Shown piece by piece: positions 38,987 to 49,313 of a stretch of 64,000 nt of DNA (positions are counted from its first letter, which is position 1; each line of letters begins with the position of its first letter). The stretch spans positions 372,001-436,000 of the forward strand of contig NZ_BPRC01000001.1 of NCBI RefSeq assembly GCF_022179725.1. Reading direction: 5' to 3'. The notes under the pieces are model-generated. The model had not been told where the DNA came from and searched no databases. It saw nothing but the letters and a program-made list of their open reading frames with translations. The translations under genes were made by a program, and so were the position numbers. This DNA is from Methylorubrum aminovorans. GTDB lineage: Bacteria > Pseudomonadota > Alphaproteobacteria > Rhizobiales > Beijerinckiaceae.

Positions 38987-41662
38987 TCAGGAGGCGGCGA
39001 GCGCCTCGCTGATGGCCGCGAGGGCCGCCTCCGCACCGGCACCGTTCGGGCCGCCGGCCTGGGCCATGTCCCGGCGTCCGCCGCCGCCCTTGCCGCCGAG
39101 ATGTCCGGCGCCCGCGCGCACGAGGCCGACCGCGTCGTAGCGGTCGGTGAGATCCTCGGTGACTCCGACGACGAGCCCGGCCTTGCCGTCAGCCGAGACG
39201 CCGACGATAGCGACGATGCCGGAACCGAGGCGGCTCTTGCCCTCGTCGGCCAGACCCTTGAGGTCGCGCATCTCGACGCCCTCGACGACGCGGGCCATCA
39301 GCTTCACGCCGTTGACCTCGCGGGCCTCGTCGCCGCCGCCCGCTGTGCCGCCCATGGCGATCTTCTTGCGCGCGTCGGTCAGCTCCTTCTCCAGCCGACG
39401 GCGCTCCTCGATCAGGGCGGAGAGCCGGTCCGGCACGTCGCTTACCGGCGCCTTGAGAAGGCCGGCGAGCTGGCTCAGCGTGCGGCTCTCGCCGGCGCGG
39501 TGGCGGCGCGCGGCCGTGCCGGTCATCGCCTCGATCCGGCGCACGCCGGCACCGACCGCGCTCTCGCCGAGCACGGTGATCTGGCCGATCTCGCCGAGTT
39601 GCGACACGTGGGTACCGCCGCACAGCTCGATCGAGAAGTTCGGCAGCCGGCCCTCGACCTCGCGGCCCTCGTCATCGACGGGCCGGCCCATCGAGACGAC
39701 GCGGACCTCGTCGCCGTACTTCTCACCGAACAGCGCGCGGGCGCCCGATTCGATCGCCTCGTCCACCGCCATCAGCTTGGTCACCACCGGTGCGTTCTGG
39801 AGCAGCACGGCGTTGGCGATCTCCTCGACGCGATTCAGCTCTGCCTCGTCGATCGGCTTCGGGTGGCTGATGTCGAAGCGCAGGCGCTCGGGGGCGACGA
39901 GCGATCCCTTCTGGGCGACGTGGTCGCCGAGCACCTGACGCAGCGCCTCGTGCAGCAGGTGGGTGGCCGAGTGGTTGGCGCGAATTGCGGCGCGGCGGGC
40001 GTGATCGACCTTCATCTCCACGGCCGCGCCGACGGAAAGCGTGCCCTCCTCGACCGTGACGTGATGCACGAACAGGTCGCCGAGCTTCTTTTCCGTACCG
40101 GTCACGCGCGCCGTGAGACCGGGCCCGGAGATCGTGCCGGTATCGCCGACCTGACCGCCGGACTCGCCGTAGAACGGCGTCTGGTTGACGACGACGATGC
40201 CGGCCTCGCCGGCCTTGATCGTCTCGACCTCGCCGCCCTCGCGCAGCAGTGCGCTGACGACGGCCTCGGCGGTCTCGGTTTCGTAGCCCAGGAACTCGGT
40301 CGCGCCGGTGCGCTCCTTGATGCCGAACCAGACGGTCTCGGTCGCGGCCTCACCCGAGCCCTGCCAAGCGGCCCGCGCCGCCTGCTTCTGGCGCTGCATC
40401 GCCGCGTCGAAGGCCTGCGTGTCGACGCCGATACCGCGGGCCTTCAGCGCGTCCTGGGTCAGGTCGAGGGGGAAGCCGTAGGTATCGTAGAGGGTAAAGG
40501 CGGTCTCGCCCGAGAGGTTCTGGCCCGCACCCAGGTCGCGTGTCTCCGCGTCGAGGATCGCAAGGCCGCGCTCCAGGGTCTTGCGGAAGCGGCCCTCTTC
40601 CAGGCGCAGGGTCTCGGAGATCAGCGCCTCGCTGCGAGCGAGTTCGGGGAAGGCCTGACCCATCTCGCGCACCAGCGTCGGCACGAGGCGGTACATCACC
40701 GGATCGCGGGCGCCGAGCAGTTCGAGGTGACGCATGGCGCGGCGCATAATCCGGCGCAGCACGTAGCCGCGGCCCTCATTCGAGGGCAGCACGCCGTCGG
40801 CGATCAGGAACGAGGTCGAGCGCAGGTGATCGGCGATGACGCGGTAGGAGGCGCGCGTCTCAGGTTCAGGCGCGCGGGAGACAGCGTGGGCCACGGCGTC
40901 GATCAGGGCGCGGAACAGGTCAGTGTCGTAGTTCGAATGGACGCCCTGGAGGATCGCGGCCATCCGCTCGAGGCCCATGCCGGTATCGATCGAGGGCCGG
41001 GGCAGGGGATTGCGCAACCCCGGCTCGACCTGCTCGTACTGCATGAAGACGAGGTTCCAGAATTCGAGGAAGCGGTCGCCGTCCTCGTCCGGCGAGCCGG
41101 GTGGTCCGCCGGCCAAAGCCGGGCCCTGGTCGATGAAGATCTCCGAGCACGGCCCGCAGGGGCCGGTATCGCCCATCTGCCAGAAATTGTCGGAGGTGCC
41201 GATCCGGATGATCTTCTCGTCCGAGAAGCCGGCGATCTTCCGCCACAGGCCCGCGGCCTCGTCATCGTCCGCGTAGACCGTCACCAGCAGGCGCTCGGGC
41301 GTGAGGCCGAACTCCTTGGTGATCAGCCTCCAGGCCAGCTCGATCGCATCGGCCTTGAAGTAGTCGCCGAAGGAGAAGTTGCCGAGCATCTCGAAGAAAG
41401 TGTGATGCCGGGCGGTGTAGCCGACATTGTCGAGGTCGTTGTGCTTGCCGCCGGCGCGGACGCATTTCTGAGACGAGGTCGCCTTGACGTAGGGCCGCTT
41501 CTCGACGCCGGTGAAGACGTTCTTGAACTGCACCATGCCGGCGTTCGTGAACATCAACGTCGGATCGTTCTTCGGCACCAGCGAGGACGAGGGCACCACC
41601 GCGTGCCCGGCATCCCGGAAGTAATCCAGGAAGGTCGATCGGATCTCGTTGACGCCGCTCAT
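38987..41662 (-). CDS. alaS: Alanyl-tRNA synthetase
   Basis: This 891-residue enzyme charges tRNA-Ala. The N-terminal catalytic domain opens with [22 protein letters not shown] and has [15 protein letters not shown]. The editing domain has [12 protein letters not shown] (HxxxH, near 565) and [12 protein letters not shown] (CxxxH, near 685). A C-terminal C-Ala region ends with [14 protein letters not shown]. The length is normal. recA lies upstream on the same strand, about 200 bp away. Confidence 0.98.
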   Translation of the reverse strand: MSGVNEIRSTFLDYFRDAGHAVVPSSSLVPKNDPTLMFTNAGMVQFKNVFTGVEKRPYVKATSSQKCVRAGGKHNDLDNVGYTARHHTFFEMLGNFSFGDYFKADAIELAWRLITKEFGLTPERLLVTVYADDDEAAGLWRKIAGFSDEKIIRIGTSDNFWQMGDTGPCGPCSEIFIDQGPALAGGPPGSPDEDGDRFLEFWNLVFMQYEQVEPGLRNPLPRPSIDTGMGLERMAAILQGVHSNYDTDLFRALIDAVAHAVSRAPEPETRASYRVIADHLRSTSFLIADGVLPSNEGRGYVLRRIMRRAMRHLELLGARDPVMYRLVPTLVREMGQAFPELARSEALISETLRLEEGRFRKTLERGLAILDAETRDLGAGQNLSGETAFTLYDTYGFPLDLTQDALKARGIGVDTQAFDAAMQRQKQAARAAWQGSGEAATETVWFGIKERTGATEFLGYETETAEAVVSALLREGGEVETIKAGEAGIVVVNQTPFYGESGGQVGDTGTISGPGLTARVTGTEKKLGDLFVHHVTVEEGTLSVGAAVEMKVDHARRAAIRANHSATHLLHEALRQVLGDHVAQKGSLVAPERLRFDISHPKPIDEAELNRVEEIANAVLLQNAPVVTKLMAVDEAIESGARALFGEKYGDEVRVVSMGRPVDDEGREVEGRLPNFSIELCGGTHVSQLGEIGQITVLGESAVGAGVRRIEAMTGTAARRHRAGESRTLSQLAGLLKAPVSDVPDRLSALIEERRRLEKELTDARKKIAMGGTAGGGDEAREVNGVKLMARVVEGVEMRDLKGLADEGKSRLGSGIVAIVGVSADGKAGLVVGVTEDLTDRYDAVGLVRAGAGHLGGKGGGGRRDMAQAGGPNGAGAEAALAAISEALAAS

Positions 41663-41802
41663 CGGATAGGCTCGGAACTCAAGTCGCGTCGGGAGCCGGC
41701 TGACGGGCAGCGCGGCAGCATTGTTCGGCCCTCATACGGGCCGAAGCTGTGCAAGTCACGTCGGCACGTCCGTGGCGGATGGCGGAGCGCGCGCCATGCA
41801 CG

Positions 41803-41832
41803 AAAAAGGCCCGCCGCTCGCGCGACGGGCCG
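41803..41832 (-). terminator. Rho-independent terminator of recA
   Basis: On the minus strand: CCGGCCCG-TCGCGCGAGCGG-CGGGCC followed by five T's, 31 bp after the recA stop. It separates recA from alaS. Confidence 0.85.
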
Positions 41833-41863
41833 GTCTCGATCGGCGCCGGTGGAGCGGGGCGGA

Positions 41864-42964
41864 TTATGCCTCGCCCTCGTCCAGATCCTCGGCGGTCGGC
41901 TTGGCGTTCTCAAGGATGCGGTCGGCGACCAGCCCCGAATTCTGGCGGATCGAGGCCTCGATCTTGTTCGCGATATCCGGATTGTCGCGCAGAAAACCCT
42001 TGGAATTCTCGCGGCCCTGGCCGAGGCGCTGGCTGTCGTAGGAGAACCACGCGCCCGATTTCTCGACGATGCCGGCCTTAACGCCGAGATCGATCAGCTC
42101 GCCGACCTTCGACACGCCCTCACCGAACATGATGTCGAACTCGACCTGCTTGAAGGGCGGCGCGACCTTGTTCTTCACGACCTTGACGCGCACCGAGTTG
42201 CCGATGGCTTCGTCGCGGTCCTTCAGGGTCGAGACGCGGCGGATGTCGAGGCGTACCGAAGCGTAGAACTTCAGCGCGTTGCCGCCGGTGGTGGTCTCGG
42301 GGCTTCCGTACATCACACCGATCTTCATGCGGATCTGGTTGATGAAGATCACCATGCAGTTCGAGCGCGAGATCGAGCCGGTGAGCTTGCGCAGGGCCTG
42401 GCTCATCAGGCGGGCCTGGAGGCCCGGCTGACTCTCGCCCATCTCGCCCTCGATCTCGGCCCGAGGCGTCAGCGCGGCGACCGAATCGACCACCAGTACG
42501 TCGATGGCGCCGGAGCGCACCAGCGTGTCGGTGATTTCGAGCGCCTGCTCACCGGTATCGGGCTGCGAGATCAGCAGGTCGTCGAGGTTGACGCCGAGCT
42601 TCCGTGCGTAGACCGGATCGAGCGCATGCTCCGCATCGACGAAGGCGCAGACGCCGCCCTTCTTCTGGGCCTCGGCGATGGTGTGCAGCGCCAGCGTCGT
42701 CTTGCCCGACGATTCGGGGCCGTAGATCTCGATCACCCGGCCGCGCGGCAGGCCGCCGACGCCGAGCGCGATGTCGAGGCCGAGCGAGCCTGTCGAGATG
42801 GTCTCGACCTCCTGCACCTTGTCGGTCTTGCCGAGGCGCATGATCGAGCCTTTGCCGAAGGCCCGCTCGATCTGCGTCAGCGCAGCCTCGATCGCCTTGG
42901 ACTTGTCCTTGTCGGCTGCTGCCATTGTCGAGGAATCCACCATCTTCAGCGCAGGCTGGGCCAT
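41864..42964 (-). CDS. recA: Recombinase RecA
   Basis: This 366-residue protein does homologous pairing in recombination and promotes LexA self-cleavage. [20 protein letters not shown] is Walker A near residues 80-89, [11 protein letters not shown]alker B, and [22 protein letters not shown] is loop L2. The acidic C-terminus ends DEGEA. ATG 42964 gives a short N-terminal extension before the conserved [21 protein letters not shown] LexA-type box lies 63 bp upstream. Confidence 0.98.
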   Translation of the reverse strand: MAQPALKMVDSSTMAAADKDKSKAIEAALTQIERAFGKGSIMRLGKTDKVQEVETISTGSLGLDIALGVGGLPRGRVIEIYGPESSGKTTLALHTIAEAQKKGGVCAFVDAEHALDPVYARKLGVNLDDLLISQPDTGEQALEITDTLVRSGAIDVLVVDSVAALTPRAEIEGEMGESQPGLQARLMSQALRKLTGSISRSNCMVIFINQIRMKIGVMYGSPETTTGGNALKFYASVRLDIRRVSTLKDRDEAIGNSVRVKVVKNKVAPPFKQVEFDIMFGEGVSKVGELIDLGVKAGIVEKSGAWFSYDSQRLGQGRENSKGFLRDNPDIANKIEASIRQNSGLVADRILENAKPTAEDLDEGEA

Positions 42965-43026
42965 CGCGAGGCTTCCTTATGCATGGGAGGGGCGCGGCGC
43001 TCAATCCGCCGGAGCTGATGGATTTC

Positions 43027-43041
43027 GTACTTGTTTTGTTC
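43027..43041 (-). promoter_or_regulatory. LexA (SOS) box of recA
   Basis: The plus strand reads GTAC-N7-GTTC; the minus strand reads GAAC-AAAACAA-GTAC. The alphaproteobacterial LexA consensus is GTTC-N7-GTTC, so this matches 7 of 8 positions with exact spacing, at a promoter-proximal position for recA. Confidence 0.7.
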
Positions 43042-43516
43042 TCATCATGCAAGCCCTGATCTGGCGGTTCCCCGGCTGAGATCGCAGCGTCGTGCCACGT
43101 CGCTCCCGGGTCCGACGCTGCGTTCGCGTTGGTGGGGAATAGAACATAGAATTGAAGAAGCGGAGTCTGGCGATTATGTTGTGCCCGCTCTCAGGGTAGG
43201 CGCTCGATCGTCTCCGGAATCGAAAGCGTTCATCGAGTAATGATTGGTGTGTTTATTGGGGTTTTATCTGATATTTGATGGACTGGATATTGCTCACTGG
43301 TCTGGTAAAAAATGGTCGATCAACGATGGTGAGGATAAATATGACCATTCAGGCATATAAAAAAGGAATGGGTTCTGGACTCCATATAGTTGTGTCCAAT
43401 TAAGCTTCATTGAAGGGCCGTCGTAGTTTCAGGTCTCCTGGTTTCTGATCCACCATCGAATGAGATAAGTATGGCATCCGCGACATCTCGGTTGGATGCA
43501 TGACAGGGTCATCTTC
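43042..43516. other. AT-rich interval upstream of recA
   Basis: Between the SOS box and the next gene the sequence becomes clearly AT-rich at about 43241-43420 (for example TTTATTGGGGTTTTATCTG and CATATAAAAAAGG), unlike anything else in the window. It contains one small open frame with a good ribosome site (listed separately). No transposase, att site or RNA gene was recognised. Confidence 0.6.
43341..43403 (+). CDS. Candidate 20-residue peptide in the AT-rich patch
   Basis: ATG to TAA encodes MTIQAYKKGMGSGLHIVVSN. A GGTGAGGAT ribosome site ends 4 bp before the ATG. The peptide has a basic N-terminal half and a hydrophobic end. It has no known relatives that I can name; the open frame alone could be chance. 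Confidence 0.25.
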   Translation: MTIQAYKKGMGSGLHIVVSN

Positions 43517-43723
43517 ATGCCGATAGACCGCAACGAGCTTCGCGAAATCGAGCAGCTTCTGCGTCAGGCCGAGGAGCAGCTCGGGCCGATTGCCACGTTC
43601 AGACAACGCACGCTGATACAGATGAGCCTGTTCGAGTTGCGGCGCAGCTTAAAGGCCGAGGAAGTGGACGCGGCTCCTCTGGCCGGTACGGACGGGGACA
43701 AGCCCGACAACCGAGTGTCCTGA
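43517..43723 (+). CDS. Hypothetical 68-residue helical protein
   Basis: A small protein: MPIDRNELREIEQLLRQAEE is a charged amphipathic helix, and FRQRTLIQMSLFELRRSLKA a second, followed by an acidic disordered tail. It could be a helical hairpin. The ATG at 43517 has AGGG at 9 bp; an ATG at 43496 would add seven residues. The family is unknown to me. It converges on cckA. Confidence 0.6.
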   Translation: MPIDRNELREIEQLLRQAEEQLGPIATFRQRTLIQMSLFELRRSLKAEEVDAAPLAGTDGDKPDNRVS

Positions 43724-43785
43724 GACCCTCTGTCGATTGAGCGGCCTACGGCCGCGTCAACACCGGCCGCGCGGAGCGACGTGCA

Positions 43786-43808
43786 GGCGCTTCGCTCCGT
43801 GAAGCGCC
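43786..43808. terminator. Hairpin between convergent genes
   Basis: GGCGCTTC, loop GCTCCGT, GAAGCGCC. A perfect 8 bp stem between the hypothetical gene and cckA, without a strong T-run on either side. Confidence 0.45.
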
Positions 43809-43828
43809 CACTCTTTCTCCGGTCGAGG

Positions 43829-46564
43829 TCAACTCGCCATCGTGCGTTTCACCATCTCGACGAGCTGTTTCAGGCTGAAGGGCTTTGGCAGGAAGTTGAA
43901 GGTCTCGCCCTCGGGCAGATTCTTGCGGAACGCGTCCTCCGCATAGCCGGAGACGAAGATCACCTTGAGATCGGGATGGTGCTTGCGCAGCTCACGCAGC
44001 AAGGTCGGACCGTCCATCTCCGGCATGACGACGTCCGACACCACCACATCGATGCCGTCGGCGTGCTCCTCGATCAGGCGCAGGGCCTCGATCCCCGAGG
44101 CGGCTTCGAGCACGGTGTAGCCGCGCGCCGACAGGGCGCGGGAATTGACCGCGCGCACCGGATCCTCGTCCTCGACGAGCAAGACCGTGCCCTGACCGGT
44201 ATGGTCGGTCGCCGGCTTCGACGCTGGCTCCGGCGCCCGCACGACGGGAGGCGCGGCGTCCGTGTCCGGCTCGGTCCGCTTCGCGTCGGTCGTCTCGATC
44301 GATTCGGGCTTCCGCTCCGCCCCATCGGATTGGTCGGGCTTGGCCGGCGCGGTCGTGTCCCGCTCGGAGATCGCGCGGGGCGGCGGCAGCGGCTCCGGAA
44401 GTGCTTCGATGCCGGGCTCGTGGCGCGGAAGATAGATGCGGAAGGTGGTGCCTTCGCCGACCTGCGATTGCACGTCGATGGCGCCGCCCGACTGGTTGAC
44501 GATGCCGAACACCGTCGAGAGCCCGAGCCCGGTGCCCTTGCCGATCTCCTTGGTCGTGAAGAATGGCTCGAAGATCTTCTGGCGCACTTCGGGCGGAATG
44601 CCCTCGCCGGTATCGGTCACCTCGATCATGACGTGATCGCCCGCGGGAATCCCGACCGGGCGCTCGCCGTCGACCGGGCAGTTGGCGGTGCGGATCGTCA
44701 GGCTGCCGCCGCCCGGCATCGCGTCGCGGGCGTTGACCGCGAGGTTCACGATCACCTGCTCGAACTGATTCACGTCGGCCTTGATCGGCCAGATCTCGCG
44801 CCCGTGGCGGAAATCGAGCTGCACGCGCTCGCCGAGCAGCCGTTTGAGCAGCAGCGTCAGGTCGGAGAGCGCCTCGCCGACATCCATCACCTCCGGCCGC
44901 AGGGTCTGGCGGCGGGAGAAGGCCAGCAGTTGGCGCACCAGGGACGCGGCCCGGTTCGCGTTCTGCTTGATCTGCATGATGTCCTGGAAGGCGTGGTCCG
45001 TCGGTCTGTGGCTCGCGAGCAGCAGGTCCGAGTAGCCGATGATCGCCTGGAGCACGTTGTTGAAGTCGTGGGCGATGCCGCCGGCAAGCTGGCCCACCGT
45101 GTCCATCTTCTGGGTCTGGGCGACCTGCTGCTCCAGTTGGCGCTGGGCGGTGGTGTCGAGGGCGTAGAGGATCACCCGCTCGCGGTCGCCATCGCTGGCG
45201 GCCTTGCCCTCGGCGTCCTGGCTTTGCGTCCCGTCGGCATCGGCCGGGCTCATCCAGACGCGGGCCGAGCGCTCGCCGGGACCGGACAGTCCGACCTCGA
45301 TCGGATCAAGGCCGCCGAAGCCGTTGGCGGCGCGGGCTAGCGCGCCCTCGATGGCGCCGCGGTCGCGTTCCAGCACCGCGTCGCGCATCATCGGGTCCGG
45401 CGCGTCTCGGCCGGCTTCCGCCGCCGGCTGGCGCGGCATGCCGGCGAACAGGCGCACGAACGAGGTGTTGGCCCGGATCACGCGGCCGTCGCGGTCGAGG
45501 GTAGCGATGGCGATCGGGCTGTTGTTAAGGAACCGGGCCAGCCGCACCTCTGCCGCGCGCTGCGGCTCGTCGGCATCCGAGCCGGCGGAGCGGTTGAGCA
45601 CGAAGGTGCGCGAGGGGCCGGGCGCCCCGTCCTGCCCGTAGGCGACCCGGTGGTAGAGCCGGGTCGGCAGCGGCTGGCCGTTGCGACGGCGCAGGTCGAT
45701 GTCGTAGCGGTCGGTGCGCACCTCGCCGGGCAATCCGGGGGCGGCGGTGAGCATGTCGGCGCCGGGCGCGATCTCCAGGAGCTTCAGCCCGCCGGAACCC
45801 ACCGTGGCGAGGTCGTAGCCGAGCCAGGAGGCGAGTGTCGCGTTCATGTAGACGATCGAGCCGGCGGCATCGATCGAGAGGAAGCCGGCCGGCGCGTGGT
45901 CGAGATAATCGATCGCGTGCTGGAGTTCCTGGAAGACGTTCTCCTGGCGCTCGCGCTCGTGGGTGATGTCGCTGACGGTCCAAAGCGCCGCGGAGCCGCG
46001 ATGGCGCGGGATCGGCCGCACCGCGATGCGATACCAGGCGAAGTCGCGGTCCGGCGCGCCACCCGGCGGGGGCGACATCCGGATCTCTTCGGCGTAGGCG
46101 CGGTCGTCGCGGGAGGCCTGGGCGAGGCGATAGACGGCCTCCGAGACCTCCGGCGCCCCGACGAAGATGCGCTCGATCGAGCGGAGGTTCGAAAAGCTGT
46201 CGCCGCCAGCAAGGCGCATATAGGCCTCGTTGGCATAGATCATCCGCCCGTTATCCTCGACGACGAGCTTGCCCTCGGGCGCGGCGTCGACGATGGCGCG
46301 GGTGATGTCGTCGCGGGCGGCCGGGCCGGCGAGCTGCAGCGCGCCGATGGCCAGGGCGAACAGGAAGAACACGCCCGCCATGGCGAGCAGCGCCAGCAGG
46401 GCGAGGATGAGCGGCTGCGCCTGCTCGTTGGCGACGAAGGACAGGCCGACCGCCGCGCCGACGAGCAGCCCCGCCAGCATCAGCAGCAGGCCGACCCGGC
46501 CGGGCCGTTCCGAACGATCGATCGAACCGGACGCCGGCACCGCTGGTCCGCTGACCTCAGCCAT
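43829..46564 (-). CDS. cckA: Hybrid sensor kinase CckA
   Basis: This 911-residue membrane hybrid kinase controls CtrA through the phosphotransferase ChpT. Two N-terminal helices lie at about 24-44 and 51-77. PAS-type domains follow ([20 protein letters not shown]), then HisKA with [20 protein letters not shown] (His about 499), HATPase_c with [20 protein letters not shown] and [13 protein letters not shown], a long Pro/Glu linker and a receiver with [13 protein letters not shown] (Asp about 843). CckA/ChpT control both cell cycle and motility genes in Alphaproteobacteria. It lies directly downstream of the flagellar genes on the same strand. Confidence 0.95.
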   Translation of the reverse strand: MAEVSGPAVPASGSIDRSERPGRVGLLLMLAGLLVGAAVGLSFVANEQAQPLILALLALLAMAGVFFLFALAIGALQLAGPAARDDITRAIVDAAPEGKLVVEDNGRMIYANEAYMRLAGGDSFSNLRSIERIFVGAPEVSEAVYRLAQASRDDRAYAEEIRMSPPPGGAPDRDFAWYRIAVRPIPRHRGSAALWTVSDITHERERQENVFQELQHAIDYLDHAPAGFLSIDAAGSIVYMNATLASWLGYDLATVGSGGLKLLEIAPGADMLTAAPGLPGEVRTDRYDIDLRRRNGQPLPTRLYHRVAYGQDGAPGPSRTFVLNRSAGSDADEPQRAAEVRLARFLNNSPIAIATLDRDGRVIRANTSFVRLFAGMPRQPAAEAGRDAPDPMMRDAVLERDRGAIEGALARAANGFGGLDPIEVGLSGPGERSARVWMSPADADGTQSQDAEGKAASDGDRERVILYALDTTAQRQLEQQVAQTQKMDTVGQLAGGIAHDFNNVLQAIIGYSDLLLASHRPTDHAFQDIMQIKQNANRAASLVRQLLAFSRRQTLRPEVMDVGEALSDLTLLLKRLLGERVQLDFRHGREIWPIKADVNQFEQVIVNLAVNARDAMPGGGSLTIRTANCPVDGERPVGIPAGDHVMIEVTDTGEGIPPEVRQKIFEPFFTTKEIGKGTGLGLSTVFGIVNQSGGAIDVQSQVGEGTTFRIYLPRHEPGIEALPEPLPPPRAISERDTTAPAKPDQSDGAERKPESIETTDAKRTEPDTDAAPPVVRAPEPASKPATDHTGQGTVLLVEDEDPVRAVNSRALSARGYTVLEAASGIEALRLIEEHADGIDVVVSDVVMPEMDGPTLLRELRKHHPDLKVIFVSGYAEDAFRKNLPEGETFNFLPKPFSLKQLVEMVKRTMAS

Positions 46565-46723
46565 CAGGCCCTACCCATCCCTCGCACATGGCCGCCGCAC
46601 TCGCCGCTTCGAGCCCTGTGGGTCGTCAACTGCCGCGCCTTGTGCCGGAGCATTGCCGGACAATGGTGCATAAACCGTGGCGCCTGAACGACTTCGCCGT
46701 CCCATGCGGGACAGAAATCCGCC

Positions 46724-47791
46724 TCAGGCGGCCCGACGGCGCAGGCGAAGCACGAAACCGATCACTTCCGCAACTGCGCGATAGTGCTCGGCGGGAATCT
46801 CCTGATCGATCTCGACCGTGGCATGCAGGGCGCGAGCGAGCGGCGGGTTCTCCATCACCGGAACGTCGTGATCGGCGGCGACCGCGCGGATGCGCAAGGC
46901 CAGCGAGTCGACACCCTTGGCGACGCAAATGGGCGCGGCCATGCCGGTCTCGTAGCGCAGGGCCACGGCGAAGTGGGTCGGGTTCGTCACCACCACGGTC
47001 GCGGTGGGCACGGCGGCCATCATCCGCTTCTTCACCCGCGCTTGGCGCAACTGACGCACCCGAGCCTTCACCTCGGGGCTGCCCTCGCTCTCCTTGTGCT
47101 CCTGCTTCATCTCTTCCTTGGTCATGCGCAGGCGCGTGTGCCAGCGGTGGCGCTGGTACAGCGCGTCGCCGAGGGCGATGGCGGCGTAGATGGCGAGCGT
47201 GCCGCCCATCATCTTGAGGGCCAGGGTGAGGGTACCCTGGAGCGCCGCACCCGGATCGAGCTGGGCGAAGGATTCCGCCCGGTCGTGCTCGTTCCACAGG
47301 ATCGCCCCGGCGACCGCACCGACCACGATGATCTTGGCAAGACCCTTGCCGAAATTGACCCAGGCATCGGTGCCGAGCAGGCGCTTGGCCCCGGCCATCG
47401 GCGAGATGCGCGAGAATTTCGGCATCAGGCTCTCGGCGGTGAAGATCGGCCGGTGCTGGATCAGGCCGGCGGCGAGGGCCGCGAGCATGGCGATGCCGAG
47501 CGGCACCGCGAGTGCCTTGGCGCAGACCCAACCCGCGCGGAAGGCGACGCCGAGATAGGTGCCCCCGTCCGAGGAGAAACTTCCGGCATGTTCGAGGAAG
47601 CCGCGCATGTCGCGGGTCAGCCCCTCGGCCACGGGACGGGCCGAGAGCATCAGGGCGAGGGTGAAGGCCGCCAGGATGAAGAAGGTGTTGATCTCGGGGG
47701 AGTTCGGAACGTCGCCGCGCTCGATCGCCTGCTCGATGCGTCGTGGCGTCGGGTCTTCGGTCTTGTCCTCGTCGTCGGTCTCGTCGGACAC
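46724..47791 (-). CDS. flhB: Flagellar type III export protein FlhB
   Basis: This 355-residue export-gate protein switches secretion from rod/hook to filament substrates. Four helices in the N-terminal half follow TEDPTPRRIEQAIERGDVPNS. The cytoplasmic domain contains VVVTNPTHFAVALRYE, whose NPTH is the self-cleavage site (Asn near residue 270). The start is GTG 47791, 39 bp after fliR. It is the last gene of the flagellar run. Confidence 0.96.
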   Translation of the reverse strand: MSDETDDEDKTEDPTPRRIEQAIERGDVPNSPEINTFFILAAFTLALMLSARPVAEGLTRDMRGFLEHAGSFSSDGGTYLGVAFRAGWVCAKALAVPLGIAMLAALAAGLIQHRPIFTAESLMPKFSRISPMAGAKRLLGTDAWVNFGKGLAKIIVVGAVAGAILWNEHDRAESFAQLDPGAALQGTLTLALKMMGGTLAIYAAIALGDALYQRHRWHTRLRMTKEEMKQEHKESEGSPEVKARVRQLRQARVKKRMMAAVPTATVVVTNPTHFAVALRYETGMAAPICVAKGVDSLALRIRAVAADHDVPVMENPPLARALHATVEIDQEIPAEHYRAVAEVIGFVLRLRRRAA

Positions 47792-47830
47792 CGGCTCAGG
47801 CTCCCCCGTTCCGGATCGGCGCGCGGACGG

Positions 47831-48607
47831 TCAGCGCCCGAGGAACGCACCGAGATAGCGGCCGAGATCGTCCAGGAACAGTCCCATGACGAGGCCCAGC
47901 GCCCCGACGAGCAGCATCATGCCGATCAGCACCGAGGCGGGCACGGCGAGGAAGAAGACCTGCAATTGCGGCATCAGCCGGGAGAGCACGCCGAGCCCGA
48001 GATTGAACAGGATGCCGAAGACGATGAAGGGCCCGGAGATCCGCACCGCCAGGGCGAAGCCGCGGCTGAAGGCGTCGAGGGCCAGCTTGGCGGCATCTCC
48101 CATGGCCGGGACGCCGCTCGGCGGCAGCAGGACGTAGCTCCGCCCGATCGCTTCGAGGGCGATGTGGTGCAGATCGGTCGCCATGATCAGGGTGACGCCG
48201 AGCAGGGCCAGGAAGTTGCCGAGCGCGGCCTGCTGCCCGCCCATCGTCGGGTCGACGGTCATGGCGTAGGACAGGCCGAGTTGCTGCGAAATCACCGTGC
48301 CGGCGGTCTGGAGTGCGGCAACGATCATGCGCACGCACAGGCCCAGCATCAGCCCGATCAGGATCTCGCCGAACAGAAGCCCGATCAGGGCCGGCGCCGC
48401 CAGCGCCGCGTTGCCCGTCGGCAGCATTGGCCGCACGGTAGGGAACAGCACCAGCGTCACGAGGAGCGCCAGCGCGAGGCGGATGCGGCCGGCGATCAGC
48501 TGCTCGCCCAGACCCGGCATCAGCATGATCAGCGTGCCGACCCGGGCGAAGGTGATGAGGAAGGCCGCCGCGAGGCCGGGCAGCAGCAGGTCGAGCGGCG
48601 TGGTCAT
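47831..48607 (-). CDS. fliR: Flagellar export protein FliR
   Basis: A 258-residue protein of about six membrane helices, part of the flagellar export gate with FliP, FliQ and FlhB. LARVGTLIMLMPGLGEQLIAGR and FALAVRISGPFIVFGILFN are the conserved parts. It is placed 45 bp after fliQ and 39 bp before flhB, in the usual order. Confidence 0.95.
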   Translation of the reverse strand: MTTPLDLLLPGLAAAFLITFARVGTLIMLMPGLGEQLIAGRIRLALALLVTLVLFPTVRPMLPTGNAALAAPALIGLLFGEILIGLMLGLCVRMIVAALQTAGTVISQQLGLSYAMTVDPTMGGQQAALGNFLALLGVTLIMATDLHHIALEAIGRSYVLLPPSGVPAMGDAAKLALDAFSRGFALAVRISGPFIVFGILFNLGLGVLSRLMPQLQVFFLAVPASVLIGMMLLVGALGLVMGLFLDDLGRYLGAFLGR

Positions 48608-48652
48608 GCCCGCCCCTCCTACACGCTCGGCCGGGGCCGCGCTGCCTCTGCA

Positions 48653-48919
48653 TTATCCGCCTGCGACGATCCGGGCGGCGATCCGGGCCATGTAGGCGGC
48701 CATGGCGTCGCCGATGAACGGCAGCATCAGGAGCATCACCCCGAACACCGCGACGATCTTCGGGACGTAGATCAGGGTTTGCTCTTGGATCTGCGTCAGC
48801 GCCTGGAACAGCGACACGACCAGGCCGACGACGAGGGCGACGATCATTAGCGGGCCGGCCACCTTCAGGAAGACGAAGATGCCGTCACGGGCGATGTCGA
48901 GAATGGCGAGGCCGGTCAT
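48653..48919 (-). CDS. fliQ: Flagellar export protein FliQ
   Basis: This 88-residue protein has two membrane helices. LMIVALVVGLVVSLFQALTQIQEQTLIYVPKI-type sequence contains the family motif GLxVSLFQALTQIQEQTLxFxPK. The ATG at 48919 matches the family length; an upstream ATG at 48949 would add residues that are not conserved. Confidence 0.95.
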   Translation of the reverse strand: MTGLAILDIARDGIFVFLKVAGPLMIVALVVGLVVSLFQALTQIQEQTLIYVPKIVAVFGVMLLMLPFIGDAMAAYMARIAARIVAGG

Positions 48920-48950
48920 GGGGCTTTCGGCTTTGGCTGTGGGCGGCATT

Positions 48951-48977
48951 CCTTCTCCCCGCTCGCGGAGAGAGGGG
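48951..48977. repeat. TTCTCCCC-GCTCGCGG-AGAG intergenic element
   Basis: CCTTCTCCCCGCTCGCGGAGAGAGGGG lies between fliE and fliQ. It resembles the element at 36340-36368 and a repeat often seen between genes in Proteobacteria. Arms pair only imperfectly. Confidence 0.45.
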
Positions 48978-48984
48978 TCAAAAA

Positions 48985-49308
48985 CTAGATCGGCATGCGC
49001 ATGATCTCTTCGTAGGCCGAGATCACGCGATCGCGCACCGCGACCAGGGTCTGGAGGGCGGTCTCGCTCTCGGCCACGGCAGTGACGACATCCACCACGT
49101 TGGCCTTGCCCGTCGCAGCCGAGAGGGCGGCGCGGTCGGCCTGCGCACCGGATTGGGCGACGCTGTCGAGGCTCTGCTGCAGGAAGCCGGTGAAGCCGCC
49201 CGGTGCGGTCAGCCCCTGGGCCATGCCCTGAGCGGGCTTCGGGGCGCCGGGGCGGGCGAGGCTCTGGGCGGCGCCGTAGGCGCCGGCGGCGAAGGCGGAG
49301 GTCGTCAT
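48985..49308 (-). CDS. fliE: Flagellar hook-basal body protein FliE
   Basis: A 107-residue protein joining the MS ring to the rod. The C-terminal half VVDVVTAVAESETALQTLVAVRDRVISAYEEIMRMPI is the FliE helix hairpin. The N-terminal half is Ala/Gly/Pro-rich and poorly conserved. It ends 66 bp before fliQ and starts 5 bp after flgC. Confidence 0.93.
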   Translation of the reverse strand: MTTSAFAAGAYGAAQSLARPGAPKPAQGMAQGLTAPGGFTGFLQQSLDSVAQSGAQADRAALSAATGKANVVDVVTAVAESETALQTLVAVRDRVISAYEEIMRMPI

Positions 49309-49313
49309 CGGGG

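Noticed and set aside
38864..43018. Very long open frame on the plus strand, opposite alaS and recA
   Set aside because: It is the mirror of two well-supported genes in GC-rich DNA, where the opposite frame rarely meets stop codons. The product has no recognisable domain and is rich in His, Asp and Arg as expected for such a shadow.
43142..43157. GAAC-N8-GAAG as a second LexA box upstream of recA
   Set aside because: The spacing is 8 instead of 7 and the second half-site is imperfect.
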